Shown here one piece after another: positions 16,761 through 25,900 of a stretch of 64,000 nt of DNA; within the stretch, counting starts at the first letter, position 1; each line of letters opens with the position of its first letter. The stretch is taken from contig NZ_CP027231.1 of the NCBI RefSeq assembly GCF_002998435.1, positions 496,001-560,000 on the forward strand, given 5' to 3'. The notes below the pieces were generated by a model. It worked only from the letters and a program-made list of their open reading frames with translations, was not told the origin of the DNA and ran no database searches. The stretch comes from Bacteroides zoogleoformans. GTDB lineage: Bacteria; Bacteroidota; Bacteroidia; Bacteroidales; Bacteroidaceae. The translations under genes were made by a program, and so were the position numbers.

Positions 16761-17027
16761 TCAATAATTAAATAAAAGTCTGTCGCAACATCGCTTCGTC
16801 TCCTCCCGATGGTTCCGTATGAACCTCCTGATTGTTTTTAACGAGAGGTCCTCGAGCAGATGTTTGTGCGCCAAAGCATCGAAAGGAACGGAAAAGGGAC
16901 GAAGATAGAAAAGGCTTCTTCCATGTATGGAAAGCTCAAGGAACGTTTTGTCCATATCGGCAGAGAACCCGATGGTTATTCCGGCCCCGCCATCCTCCGT
17001 TATATATACCCAATACATACTCTTCAT
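16761..17027 (-). CDS. Small GIY-YIG-like protein at the head of the fimbrial operon
   Basis: 88 residues from the ATG at 17027, chosen because a TAGCTTTG promoter element lies 25 bases upstream. An in-frame longer reading passes through a simple repeat and is unlikely. The N-terminus MYWVYITEDGGAGITIGFSA resembles the GIY-YIG fold start (Y-x-YI...IGFS), and SLFYLRPFSVPFDALAHKHLLEDLS resembles the family's later strand-helix segment. The usual catalytic Arg and Glu are not evident, so it may be non-catalytic. It ends 38 bases before the OmpA-like gene on the same strand. Moderate confidence. Confidence 0.6.
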   Translation of the reverse strand: MKSMYWVYITEDGGAGITIGFSADMDKTFLELSIHGRSLFYLRPFSVPFDALAHKHLLEDLSLKTIRRFIRNHREETKRCCDRLLFNY

Positions 17028-17051
17028 TCTTCTTCGTTGTTGATGATGGTG

Positions 17052-17059
17052 CAAAGCTA
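17052..17059 (-). promoter_or_regulatory. Promoter -7 element of the fimbrial operon
   Basis: On the minus strand TAGCTTTG matches TAnnTTTG and lies 24 bases before the ATG at 17027. It is the only good match between the upstream terminator and the OmpA-like gene, so the small gene and the fimbrial genes probably share it. Confidence 0.6.
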
Positions 17060-17171
17060 AAAAAGAAGGTTTTAGGTGATGTGTCATATCCGGAAAAAAG
17101 TGTTTCATATTTGGAAACAGCTGTAAGACAAATAAATAGAGAAGGGAAAAAGCCTCCGTCTCCGCCCTTCT

Positions 17172-17259
17172 TCTCTTGTGAAGAAGGAACATCTCTCTTG
17201 CGAAGAAGGAATATCTCTCTTGCGAAAAAGGAATATCTCTCTTGCGAAAAAGGAACATC
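17172..17259 (+). repeat. Four-copy 22-bp tandem repeat
   Basis: Units of 22 bp start at 17172, 17194, 17216 and 17238 (each beginning TCTCTTG), differing only at a few positions (GAAGAAGG/GAAAAAGG, AACATC/AATATC). It is non-coding and lies 110 bases upstream of the fimbrial promoter. Confidence 0.9.
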
Positions 17260-17279
17260 GCGACCAAAAGATGAGGCGA

Positions 17280-17324
17280 TAAAAAAGCCCCGAACCATTC
17301 GATGAAGAATGATTCGGGGCTTTC
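17280..17324 (-). terminator. Terminator of the AraC-type regulator gene
   Basis: A long stem, AAAGCCCCGAA with CATTC/GAATG extension (one mismatch), at about 17284-17322 is followed on the minus strand by a TTTTTT run, 24 bases after the regulator's stop. Confidence 0.85.
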
Positions 17325-17347
17325 GGCATCTATCGGTCCAGCAATCG

Positions 17348-19063
17348 TTACTTTTCCACCTTCTTTTCTTTGGCGATGGCTTTGTATTCGGAGGGCGACA
17401 TACCGTAACAGGCCCGGAAGCATCGGTTGAAGGTGGCACGGGAGTTGAACCCCGACTGGTATTCCACCTCATTGATGTTCAGATTGAGATTGCCGGTCAG
17501 CAAGGAAGCTGCACGGCGCAAACGGTAGCTATTGATAAACTCATTGACGGTGGCGCCGTCGGCATATTTGCGCACGGCATCGGCAAGGTAAACGGAGTTC
17601 GTGCCGAGTCGTTCGGCCAAAACGTCGCGATTCAAGGCTGCATCCTTGTAAATCTCCTCGGTCTTCATCAATTCGCACAATTGACGGTAGAGCCTGCCTT
17701 CGCGGTCGAGTTGTTCTTCGGGGATAGCTCTTACCGAACTCTCCACTTCGTCCTGCACACGTCGGTATTGCAGAATGGAGTCGTACAAAACTCTGTTCTT
17801 GCGGCGCAGCCTGCGCGTATATATAATGTATAGGACGAGGACAAGCAACAGCAACATACCGATAATGAGAGAGAGGTAGAGACGGGTGGTAATGACTTCG
17901 TTGCGTAGCGTGAGCTTGTCCACCTCAAAGATGGTATGCAGTTCGTCGAGCTGATTGGCAAGTTCCGTGGTGCGCAGTCTGTCCTTGTGGGGAAGTATCT
18001 CATTGTAGAGTTCGGCAGCCTCTTTATACCGCCCGACTTTCAGGAGAAAATCTGCCTGCTGGACCTGCACGGTGAGCAGACTCACGGAGTCGCCCGAGGC
18101 GGCGATGATTTCCATGTTCTTGCGGTTGCAGGCTATCGCTTCTTCATATTGCCTTGTCGCCGCATAGTAGCGCGCCTGCACTTGCAGGAGCTTGAACTGT
18201 GCGACAGCCTTGCGTCCCTCGGCATATATCTCTGCTTGTTTCAGCAGTTCGTCGGCCTTTGAATAATTTGCCGTCTCTATCTCGGCAACGGCGGCAGCCA
18301 GTGTGCAGTAGAGGTAACGCCCGTTTAGCGGCTGGGTATAACCCTTGCGTAGTGCCTCCTCCCGATACTTGTCGAGGACAGATTTCCATTTCTCGGCTAT
18401 TGCCCGCAGTCTGTCGTACTCGCCCAATCCGTCGAGGGTTTCGCCTAAAGCATTGTAGGCGGAGAGCAGCTGCGAGATGTCTTCTTCCTTAGACAGAGCG
18501 GCAATACTTTCCGTTAAGGATTTTTCAGCCTCACGAAAGCGTCCCATAGTTTGGTAAATGCTGCCTATATCGTATGAGGAAACGCCCAGTCCGTAGTTGC
18601 TGTTCACAGTGTGCGCATCGGCATACATCTTCCGTGCTTCAAGCAAGGCGGTCTGCAGTTTTTCTTCGTAAATATACCTTTCCACCAAAACGCTCCACGC
18701 ATTGTAGTAATAGTCCCACGTCTTGTTTTTCTTCAGAGACTTGAGCGACTCCGGCAGATAGAAGAGGATGCTGTCCGGTTTGTCGTAGTTGTAGTAGCAA
18801 TACAGCTGCCTGACACGTGCCATCCCTTCGGCTTCCGCGTCCTTTTGTTTCAGGGCCTCCGCAAGAAATTCGCGGATGCAGCGCAACTCATACTGCATAT
18901 CGTCTTGGGCGGCCGCTAACCGGCAAAGGTTGCTGTGTGCCCGCAAGAGTTCTTTCCCCCCGAGACGATTCATCTCCCGGCGTATGGAGTCGGCGGGACT
19001 ATCGGCACATACACTTCCTACCGAAAGTATAAGCATAAACAAGATGGATGCGATTCTTTTCAT
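17348..19063 (-). CDS. Membrane-anchored TPR protein with C-terminal AraC-type DNA-binding domain
   Basis: 571 residues. Signal peptide to about residue 20, then helical TPR-like repeats through about 380 (for example IGSIYQTMGRFREAEKSLTESIAAL and ADFLLKVGRYKEAAELYNEILP). One membrane segment (about 395-414, LIIGMLLLLVLVLYIIY) follows, then a cytoplasmic AraC/XylS domain in the last 100 residues (NINEVEYQSGFNSRATFNRCFRACYGMSPSEY). This architecture is common in Bacteroides: a periplasmic sensor controlling nearby genes. It lies 12 bases after the ABC ATPase gene and upstream of the fimbrial operon; either could be its target. Confidence 0.87.
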   Translation of the reverse strand: MKRIASILFMLILSVGSVCADSPADSIRREMNRLGGKELLRAHSNLCRLAAAQDDMQYELRCIREFLAEALKQKDAEAEGMARVRQLYCYYNYDKPDSILFYLPESLKSLKKNKTWDYYYNAWSVLVERYIYEEKLQTALLEARKMYADAHTVNSNYGLGVSSYDIGSIYQTMGRFREAEKSLTESIAALSKEEDISQLLSAYNALGETLDGLGEYDRLRAIAEKWKSVLDKYREEALRKGYTQPLNGRYLYCTLAAAVAEIETANYSKADELLKQAEIYAEGRKAVAQFKLLQVQARYYAATRQYEEAIACNRKNMEIIAASGDSVSLLTVQVQQADFLLKVGRYKEAAELYNEILPHKDRLRTTELANQLDELHTIFEVDKLTLRNEVITTRLYLSLIIGMLLLLVLVLYIIYTRRLRRKNRVLYDSILQYRRVQDEVESSVRAIPEEQLDREGRLYRQLCELMKTEEIYKDAALNRDVLAERLGTNSVYLADAVRKYADGATVNEFINSYRLRRAASLLTGNLNLNINEVEYQSGFNSRATFNRCFRACYGMSPSEYKAIAKEKKVEK

Positions 19064-19075
19064 CAGTATATCTAT

Positions 19076-20098
19076 TTAATGTCTACAGTCTGTAACGAGT
19101 TCAAGCAATTCTTCGATGGAACGTGCGGTGGCCGGCTCCTTGTCCGGTCTGTGCAACACAAAGCTGCCGTCGTCTTTCAAGTCTCCGGTTTCGATGTACG
19201 TTGCCGACTCCACGTTGCGGTTTGCCAGGATGCCGTTTCGTTGCAGCGCCTTGCGCACCATGGCGTACTTCTGTCCGTGCCCCGCCAGACGTATCTCATC
19301 GGTGTATTCGTTGTCCACCCTGAAGAGTCCCGTCTCCAAATCGAACACGATGCCCTTGCGGGCGAAGAAATGGCTCAGGCTGCCGTTCAGCGAGAGGTCT
19401 TCGGGCGTGCCGATAGTCACTCCGTTCACCTTGTCCATCAGCCAGATTTTATCGGCAATCTGCAAGGCAAGCTCCAAGTCGTGCGTGGAGAGGAAGATGG
19501 TCTTATGAGTCTGCCGGCTGAGCCGGTGCAGCAGTTGCATCATCTCCACCTTGCTGGGGAAATCGAGGAAAGCCGTCGGTTCGTCCAGGTAGATGACGGG
19601 CGTCTGCTGTGCAAGCGCTTTGGCTATCATCACCTTCTGCCGCTCGCCGTCGCTCAGGGTGTGCACCATGCGGTGTGCCAGATGAGAAATGCCCACCAGC
19701 GAGACGGAGTCGCCCACCACCGCCTTGTCTTCTTTCGAGAGCGTTCCCCAGAAACCGGTATAAGGGCTTCGCCCCAAGCCTATCAGCTCGGTGACAGTCA
19801 TATTGCGTATGTCGCATTTCTCCGTCAGTACCACACTGATGACACGCGAGAGTTGCTTGTCGGTATAAGTGTCTATCTCTTTTCCTTGGATGAATATCTC
19901 CCCGCCCAGCTTCGGCTGGAAGGCGGACAGCGTGCGCAGCAAGGTAGACTTCCCCACCCCGTTTGCACCTAACAGGCAGGTCAGCTCTCCGCTGTTGATT
20001 CCGGCGCAGATGCCCTCCGCCACCACCTTGACATCTCCCTTGCCGGGATAGCCGATGGAAAGTCTTTCTATATGTATCGTCTCGTTCTTCATTCTCAT
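19076..20098 (-). CDS. ABC transporter ATP-binding protein (iron/cobalamin type, BtuD/FecE-like)
   Basis: Energises uptake of a metal chelate or corrinoid. Walker A GANGVGKST (about residue 40), signature LSDGERQK, Walker B VIYLDEPTAFLD and the H-loop STHD are all present. After residue 240 there is an extra segment of about 90 residues (from HFFARKGIVFDLETGLFRVD) that is not in the core ATPase; it is often seen in Bacteroidetes members. Start: the ATG at 20098 avoids overlapping the permease; an in-frame ATG at 20128 would overlap it by 17 bases. Confidence 0.85.
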   Translation of the reverse strand: MRMKNETIHIERLSIGYPGKGDVKVVAEGICAGINSGELTCLLGANGVGKSTLLRTLSAFQPKLGGEIFIQGKEIDTYTDKQLSRVISVVLTEKCDIRNMTVTELIGLGRSPYTGFWGTLSKEDKAVVGDSVSLVGISHLAHRMVHTLSDGERQKVMIAKALAQQTPVIYLDEPTAFLDFPSKVEMMQLLHRLSRQTHKTIFLSTHDLELALQIADKIWLMDKVNGVTIGTPEDLSLNGSLSHFFARKGIVFDLETGLFRVDNEYTDEIRLAGHGQKYAMVRKALQRNGILANRNVESATYIETGDLKDDGSFVLHRPDKEPATARSIEELLELVTDCRH

Positions 20099-20111
20099 TT
20101 TTCCACTTATT

Positions 20112-21149
20112 CTATTCATTCTCTTCACTTTTCCTCTTTCTGAACAACACGGAAGCCACTACGGGCGCTCCCACCAATGCCGTGACCGAGTTTACCGGCA
20201 AAGCTCCCTCGAAGCCGGGCATGCGGGCTATCAGATTGCATGCCAGTGCCAAGGCGGCGCCCGTCAGCAGGCTGGCAGGCATCAGTATCCGGTGGTCCGA
20301 AGAGTGGAAAATGGCACGGCACAGATGCGGCACGGCCAGCCCGATGAACATAATCGGGCCACAATAGGCCGTCACAATGGCCACCAGCACACCCGAACAC
20401 GAGATGACCAGCAACCGTGCCCGCTTGATGTCCAGTCCCAGATTGCGCGCGTAGCCGTCGCCCAGCAGCAGCAGGTTCATCGTCTTTATCAACAGGAAAG
20501 AGAGCGGAAGCAATGCGGCCATGATACATACGAACAGCATCATCTGGTCGCCCGAGACGCGGGCAAAGCTGCCCAAGCCCCAGATGACGTATGCACGGAT
20601 GTCTTCCTCCACGCTGAAATATTTCAGCACACCGATGACGGCATTCGCCACATAGCCTATCATCACGCCGATAATCAACAGCGTGACGTTTCCCTTCACT
20701 TTCCGGGATACGTAGACGATGAGCGCCATGACGGCCAGCGCACCGACAATGGCGGCAACGGACAATGCCACCTCGCCCATATATCCCAACCGGCTCAATG
20801 CCGCACCGCCCATGGCACCGGACAACAATACCACGCAAGCCACTCCCAGGCTGGCTCCCGAACTGATGCCCAGCACCGAAGGCCCTGCCAACGGATTGCG
20901 AAACACGGTCTGCATCTGCAACCCGCTGACCGAGAGCCCCGCCCCTGCCACCAAGGCCGTCAGCGCCTGCGGCACGCGCGACTTCCAGATGATGTTCTGC
21001 CAAACCACAGATTCGTCCGTGCTTCCACACAATATTCTCCATATCGAGCGGAACGGGATGTGTACGGAACCCAACAACAGATTCAGCAGGAAAAACAGGA
21101 GAATCGACGCGAATATCAGCAGCATCGACAGCAGTACAGGTCTTTTCAT
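20112..21149 (-). CDS. ABC transporter permease (FecCD/BtuC family)
   Basis: 345 residues with about ten membrane helices. Family motifs: RVPQALTALVAGAGLSVSGLQMQTVFRNPLAGPSVLGIS (start of the conserved FecCD region, shown in parts RVPQALTA and NPLAGPSVLG), GPIMFIGLAVPH, and the C-terminal LPVNSVTALVGAPV. It imports siderophore or vitamin B12 across the inner membrane. Its start overlaps the binding-protein stop by 4 bases. Cobalamin is a likely substrate given the corrin genes on both sides, but iron-siderophore uptake cannot be excluded. Confidence 0.87.
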   Translation of the reverse strand: MKRPVLLSMLLIFASILLFFLLNLLLGSVHIPFRSIWRILCGSTDESVVWQNIIWKSRVPQALTALVAGAGLSVSGLQMQTVFRNPLAGPSVLGISSGASLGVACVVLLSGAMGGAALSRLGYMGEVALSVAAIVGALAVMALIVYVSRKVKGNVTLLIIGVMIGYVANAVIGVLKYFSVEEDIRAYVIWGLGSFARVSGDQMMLFVCIMAALLPLSFLLIKTMNLLLLGDGYARNLGLDIKRARLLVISCSGVLVAIVTAYCGPIMFIGLAVPHLCRAIFHSSDHRILMPASLLTGAALALACNLIARMPGFEGALPVNSVTALVGAPVVASVLFRKRKSEENE

Positions 21150-22318
21150 TCTTTCAGCAGTTCGTAGTAGGCAGGTTTGTAATCGGGCAGCAAATGGGGA
21201 TGGAAAGCATGTATCAAATCTTCGAGCACCACTTCGGGCTGCATGGGCATGCTCTCGTAGAAAGGTTTATCGCTCATGTTGCAGTAGACGACTTTTTTTT
21301 CGCAGAAGGCCCGGAAATCGGCATAGCGCGGATCGAGCGACTTCAAGGCATCGTAAGAGAACTTACCGTCGTAGCTGTTCACTATGCGCCAGAAGTCGGC
21401 ACTTTCCGCTTGGCTGTACACCGTTTCAAAGTCCAATGTCACACCGCCCGAACGGGGGTCGTCTTTCAGGAAATAGTCCGCGCCGGCATCACGAAACAAC
21501 TCTGCAAGGAAGCTCTTCCCTCCCACGGCATACCAGTTTCCTCCCCTTATCTCTCCGCTGAACACCACCGGGCGTCTCTTCACGCCGGCAGCCAGTTGTT
21601 TCAATTCGGTATATCGTTTCTCTATCGCGGCGAACACCTCGTTCGCTTCCGCCTCCCTCCCGATAAACATGCCGATAAATTTAATCCATTCGGCTTGTCC
21701 CAACGGAGTCATCTCCTTATATCCCAAATGTGGAACGAGCGGAATGCCGGTTTCGCGCATGGCGTCATACCCTCCCCGTTTGAAGGGAGAGATAAAGATA
21801 ACGTCCGGATTCATGCTTATTATCACCTCATTGTCAAAATTCCCCTCGATGCCGATTTTAGCAGTCTTGCCCGTCTTCAGGCGTTCGTTCATCTCTTTGT
21901 TGAAAAGATGCCGGGTACTGGTGATGCCTGCCACGCAATCGCAGGCATTCAGGCGGATGAAGTTGGAGAGTTGCAACGAGGTCATGCAGATGACGTGCCG
22001 CACCGGTGTCTCGATGACCGTATAGTCATCGGGAATGCCCGCAGGCTGTGTTCCCTTGGGCACCAACGCATAATGAAAAGTGCGGCTACTCTCTTTCTGA
22101 GGGTCGTGTATGTCTACCAAGCGCACATTGCCCGGAAGGTATTTCACCGCATACCCTTTCGCATAAACGGGAGTGACAATGGCTGCCGTGTCTGTCGCGG
22201 CAACGGAACAATCGGCCGCGACGGCATCTTGTCCGGAAGTTTGTTTTGATTTTGCTCCACACGAAGTTATGGATAAAATGCAGCAAAAAGCAATGCCTAT
22301 GGCTGATATTCGCATCAT
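21146..22318 (-). CDS. ABC transporter substrate-binding lipoprotein (BtuF/FepB-like)
   Basis: 390 residues from the ATG at 22318 (MMRISAIGIAFCC), chosen because it starts the lipoprotein signal (lipobox SITSC); an upstream in-frame ATG adds 41 unlikely residues. The body is a class III periplasmic binding protein: RHVICMTSLQLSNFIRLNA, IGIEGNFDNEVIISMNPDVIF, FIGREAEANEVFAAIEKRY and VVFSGEIRGGNWYAVGGKSFLAELFRDAGADY (seen in parts). First gene of a three-gene importer operon (binding protein, permease, ATPase). Confidence 0.85.
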   Translation of the reverse strand: MMRISAIGIAFCCILSITSCGAKSKQTSGQDAVAADCSVAATDTAAIVTPVYAKGYAVKYLPGNVRLVDIHDPQKESSRTFHYALVPKGTQPAGIPDDYTVIETPVRHVICMTSLQLSNFIRLNACDCVAGITSTRHLFNKEMNERLKTGKTAKIGIEGNFDNEVIISMNPDVIFISPFKRGGYDAMRETGIPLVPHLGYKEMTPLGQAEWIKFIGMFIGREAEANEVFAAIEKRYTELKQLAAGVKRRPVVFSGEIRGGNWYAVGGKSFLAELFRDAGADYFLKDDPRSGGVTLDFETVYSQAESADFWRIVNSYDGKFSYDALKSLDPRYADFRAFCEKKVVYCNMSDKPFYESMPMQPEVVLEDLIHAFHPHLLPDYKPAYYELLKE

Positions 22319-22533
22319 GATTACGGAATCTTTTAAAAAAAAAATCAGACCACAAAATTCGTCATTTTGGGGAAGATACGCAAATAATTTCCTCATAAAA
22401 TCCACGTTTATAGCCCTTTCTTCCGCAAAAACAAGTCGCATGGAATGGAATCAGATTCATCAGCTGTCCCTTTCTCCCTAATTGTGCGATTTTGTAAATA
22501 AAAGAAAAAGTCTCTTTCATCGAGAAACCAAAA

Positions 22534-22755
22534 ATGGAATTATCACTTTGTGAGTCCCTTCGGGAAAATTACGGAAAAATTCAAGATTTTTCCGTAGTGA
22601 TGAAGAAAGCTTATCGGCATGACTTAGGAGGAAGTGACTACTGAAGCTGTACAATATTCTAAAGAACAGCCTACTGATATCGTTTATAAACAGAAAAAGC
22701 GTCTAACTAAACCAGGAAAAGACACTGCATGTGATAAATCACGCCTGTACAAGTG
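22534..22755 (+). pseudogene. Possible frameshifted relic ORF
   Basis: An ATG frame (MELSLCESLRENYGKIQDF...) runs to a TGA at 22644, and a +1 frame continues as EEVTTEAVQYSKEQPTDIVY to a stop near 22755, giving about 74 residues if joined. The hydrophilic, Lys/Glu-rich composition looks protein-like, but I do not recognise the family and there is no clear promoter. Confidence 0.25.
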
Positions 22756-22911
22756 AAAGGCTACACTTGTACAACTGTAAACGCTTCATTTCCGATGCTG
22801 TTTTTTTAAGTGACCTATCACTCTCCATGGCTTACAGGAAGATGTTTGGCGTGCATCGCAATCTTTTCTACTTTTTTCTCAAAACAGCGTTTATTTCTCA
22901 ATGAAATTGAA

Positions 22912-22919
22912 TAATTTTG
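22912..22919 (+). promoter_or_regulatory. Promoter -7 element of the large Schlafen-domain gene
   Basis: TAATTTTG matches TAnnTTTG. It lies 51 bases before the ATG at 22971 and just where a longer TTG-initiated reading would begin, which argues for the ATG. Confidence 0.6.
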
Positions 22920-22970
22920 CCGTATAACGATATACCGGATCTCAAGAGGAAAATAAAGAATAAACATCCC

Positions 22971-25900
22971 ATGGAACAAAACAAACTAACCCCGATGCAG
23001 GCCTATAAAATAGGTGATGTCATAGATTATAAAGTAAGATCTCTGTTTACCACCTATTGTGAACTGATAGACGAGAAGACAGGAATAAAATCGTACCTGC
23101 AAGGTACGGCCAGACTTGTCCTATTCAAGGGGCAGACAGTTAAATGCAGGATACTGGCCGTAAGTGAAAAGCATCCAAAGATAGAACTGATGAACATTAG
23201 CGCATTTGAGCAAAGCAAACATAACCTGACAGAAGAGAAGCTCACGGGACTGCTCGAATCGCGAGGAATAGCGTGGAACACAAAAGAATTCGTCAAAATA
23301 CTATTGACAGAGGAAAAAGAGAAATCCTTTGAAACCCAATGCCATCGGTGGATTCAGAACCTATTAAACAAAAAAACCGACTTGCAGACCGTCAGAAAGG
23401 ATTGCTCTGACTTATTGGAGCTTTCAGACTTACTTAACATTTGCAGCCATAACGAAAGAGACTTCTATCAAGAAAGGCTTACTCTGATTATAGAGCAAAC
23501 AGGCTATTATATCAGAGCCACCGAACTTATCAATAATGAAGCCAAGGAAGACACAGAAGATACGCCCACCCTTTTTATAGACAATTTATTCAACAAGCTC
23601 AAGGTCTCCGGTTTTGTCTATCATCCGAGCAAGAACTTCAGCATACTGTCCAGCTTGTTTCTTTGTAAGCCGGAATTGATGAATAACCGGATGAAAGAAC
23701 TGCTTGACATCATCAGTGACAAAAATATTCAGATATGGGAGAGAGAACCCTTCGGCAGCGCATTGATTAAACTGTTGGATCTCTACATCAGAGAGTGTGA
23801 TGGAAAGATTGACAAAACCAAGGAGAACAAAGTGTTGATAGACAACAATATGTTGGCTTTGGCCATACAGCTCTTGCTGATTAAGGATTCAAAGATTTCG
23901 AATATAGCCGACTATCGCCTGAATGCAGCCAGGCTTTGCCTGCTTTCTTCTTACCTGTACCCGTCAAATCCGGGAAGACTGGTCAATGCCGCATATTCTA
24001 TCCTATTCAATTCAAATGCCAAATTACCGGCATATACGATTGAGAAAGTGATGGTATTGCCACATTACATATTCAGTTCTTCCTATGACAACATCGATAC
24101 GGTTAACTCTTTCTCTCAGGGAAATGGGCGACTATTAATATCCGAAAAGGGTATCCATCTACAGTCTGCGGGTGAGAAAGGAAACTTAAGGCCTGTTTTT
24201 CCAAATGAACTCAGGTTATGGAAAAACTTGCAAGTATTCTTGCTTTCCAAACCAAAAACAAGTCTTACGTCCGTTAAGCCAAACGACATCACTCCTTACC
24301 AATCTGTCTGGTCTGAAATTGAAACAGAATTCTTCGACATAAAAAAGAGACCTGTTGTAATTGCCAATAAAAACAAAAAGCAGCATAGGACCGGCGAAAC
24401 AGTGAAGATCACCTTTACAGGACAAGACGTCAATTACAGGGACAAATACTTCTGTCAGATTGAGGATGAAATAGGCGGCAACGGCTTTATCTGTGTGGAC
24501 GATATAGTGCCCTACTCCATATCAACTTCACTGCGCCATTTCTATGCCTCTGACGGCAGCCGGCTCATTTTTCAGGCCCTGATCATTGACAAGGAAGACG
24601 ATTTGTTCAGGTTTTCTATGCTCGAAGATTTAAAGACCTTTTTTTCGGATAACTATTATGACGACGATGAAGATATCATATGCTCGGTAGGAAATGTCCC
24701 AAACAATTACGGCATGGCTCCGGCCATTACGAAAGAAGGTGTCAGCGTCAGTATCAGAAATGCGGGCAACTTCGAGGGGATAGAAAAGAACAGTATCGTA
24801 CGTTGCAGGCTAATCGGTGCCGGCTCCGGGACCTTCCATATAGCTTGTGACATTTTGGGTTTTACATCTTTCGATTTCGACTTGAATACCGCTTTCAAAA
24901 ATCTTATGGAAGCTTGCAGCCTGGGTAAAATTTCTGAAAATATAACGCAACAAGAGGAAGAGCAAATACTGGAAAGTGACAATCTGATTGACGAATCGTA
25001 TGTGAAAGAGGTCATCTACCTGATTGACAGAATGGCTTTGATAGATACAGAATATGTCAAGTCTTTCAATTATCTTGGGTTTGCAAGGATTCTTTGTTTG
25101 TTAATCGGTTGGGAATCTCAGGCCGCATATTACAAGGGAAGAATGGATATAATAGTGATGCTGCACGATTTTGCTCAAAACTCCAAGGTAGATGAAGAAA
25201 AGTTGACACAACTTGAACATGCAAATGCAGAACTATTCAGTAACAATGCCGTCCTTCGGGAAAGGTTTATGCAGCTACAGACAGTCAGCTTCATCGGCAA
25301 AGTTGAGCACAACGCTGACTTGTTCAATCTTGCAAGCTCCAACCCATATTTAAAGAATCTGGCTTCACTTGTACTGGCTTATAACATCACCAAATCGAAT
25401 GGATTGGAGAGTAGCGCGACGAATATTCACAACAAAATTATCCAACTGCTGAACCTGAAAGGATATGAAACAGGCCTAAAACTCTATGGGACCGGAGAAG
25501 AAAACGAGGAAACAGAGTATAAGACCAGCATCGTATTCTTTGCCGAGGACAATGGTTCTTTTCCAAACCAAGTGAAGCAGATGGATGAGATTCTGAAAGT
25601 GATAAACTCTTTCTTCAACACAAGGGGAGGCACTCTATACATTGGCGTCAACAATTTCGGATACGGTGTAAGCGTCGAAGAGGATCTAAAAACTTCTCTC
25701 TATTACGGCGATAAAGACAAATACAGCAGGTCGATTGTTGATGCCGTCGCCTCGACATGGGGAAACAGGGCCACTACATACATCAATAAGATTGGCTTTG
25801 ACGAAGAGAACACTGATAAGAACATCTTGATAATAGAGGTTCTTCCTATTCCATCCGGTTTGCCCTACAATGAACATTGGTATATCCGCAAGGCCGGCAG

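Larger units (their letters stand above)
22319..22970. other. 652-base A+T-rich divergent intergenic region
   Basis: It separates the importer operon from the large Schlafen-domain gene. It holds the -7 element of the latter (22912-22919), a possible relic gene (22534-22755) and a perfect 10-bp inverted repeat (TGTACAAGTG at 22746-22755, CACTTGTACA at 22764-22773) without a T-run. No cobalamin riboswitch core was recognised on either strand, although the importer gene starts here. Confidence 0.6.

Noticed and set aside
17028..17423. Long minus-strand reading frame through the 22-bp repeats (to 17423)
   Set aside because: It overlaps the regulator gene's 3' end, terminator and repeats; the repeated FFAREMF-like peptide is a by-product. 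Only the part from the ATG at 17027 has a promoter and family resemblance.
18935..19972. 345-codon plus-strand frame over the ABC ATPase gene
   Set aside because: The minus strand has Walker A, signature and Walker B motifs; the plus frame is incidental in G+C-rich DNA.
20055..21167. 370-codon His/Gln-rich plus-strand frame over the permease gene
   Set aside because: Composition is that of an antisense reading of a membrane protein; the FecCD motifs are on the minus strand.
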